A DNA stretch of 64,000 nt from Panagrolaimus kolymaensis (taxonomy: Eukaryota > Nematoda > Chromadorea > Rhabditida > Panagrolaimidae): contig JAJQJQ010000015.1 of NCBI GenBank assembly GCA_028622995.1, positions 3,844,001-3,908,000 of the forward strand, written 5' to 3'. The notes under the pieces are model-generated. The model was given only the letters and a program-made list of their open reading frames with translations. It ran no database searches and was not told where the DNA came from. This document shows, one piece after another, positions 63,746-64,000 of the stretch (position 1 is its first letter; every line of letters starts with the position of its first letter). The position numbers and the translations under genes are program-made.

Positions 63746-64000
63746 GTAAGGAGTTTACGAAGTTTAATAAAAAAAATTATAAAAATTGGGGAATTAAAAA
63801 ATAAACAAAAAAATGTTAAGGAAATTTGAAAGTCTTTCAATTTTTTTTTGTTAGTAAAAACATTTCTTTTTTTTTAACATTTTGGTTCTTTCAAAGACGT
63901 CATTTGCCAAAGGTTAGACGACGACGACCTTGGAAATCGGTTAGAATAAAAATATTTTAGTGGTAGCTTTGATTTTTTTTCTCGCATAAATTTTTTTCTT
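63746..64000 (+). other. Start of an intron at the window edge
   Basis: This is T-rich sequence following the donor at 63746; the next exon is not in the window. Confidence 0.5.

Noticed and set aside
1..64000. CRISPR array, bacterial operons, riboswitches or a replication origin
   Set aside because: Introns, the tRNA form and protein families are animal. The only regular array is coding and has no spacers.

Overview
The window looks like nuclear DNA of a nematode with a very AT-rich genome. The evidence is short introns with GTAAG-type donors and TTTTCAG or TTTTAG acceptors, 3' splice sites a few tens of bases upstream of start codons (as in spliced-leader trans-splicing), and protein matches that are metazoan, with an EXC-4-type CLIC protein that is distinctly nematode-like. 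The genus cannot be read from the sequence. Most of the 64 kb is homopolymer-rich non-coding DNA in which no gene can be supported.

Layout. (1) 1-5534 is T-rich non-coding DNA, probably intron or upstream DNA of the next gene. (2) 5535-26132 is a small exon followed by one giant uninterrupted exon of 6,830 codons on the + strand. About 18.3 kb of it is a coding tandem array of three related modules (A 74, B 79 and C 86 residues) arranged as a 717-bp higher-order repeat, with unique N- and C-terminal segments and a C-terminal CVML that fits a prenylation CaaX box. My best family guess, not provable here, is the giant neuronal tail exon of an UNC-44-type ankyrin. (3) 26133-27969 holds the 3' region, a 244-bp palindromic MITE and a degenerate tRNA-like element. 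(4) 27970-31673 (-) is a two-helix TMEM200-like membrane protein gene with a hAT-type MITE upstream, probably in an intron. (5) 34190-38903 is a compact cluster of three well-supported genes: acyl-CoA-binding protein (-), PDCD5 (+) and a CLIC/EXC-4 homologue (-). (6) 38904-64000 is mostly non-coding, first A-rich and then T-rich. It holds a decayed BEL/Pao gag relic, one intact tRNA-Val(AAC), and two candidate first coding exons at 50030 and 63650.

The genes do not form one pathway. ACBP, PDCD5 and CLIC are housekeeping or cell-biological genes that happen to be neighbours. ACBP and PDCD5 are divergent and about 1.1 kb apart, and PDCD5 and CLIC are convergent. The remarkable object is the giant exon. 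It is a protein-coding satellite whose length changes are all whole modules, with recent segmental duplications, hybrid modules and near-identity even at silent positions, which implies ongoing unequal exchange or gene conversion inside a coding exon.
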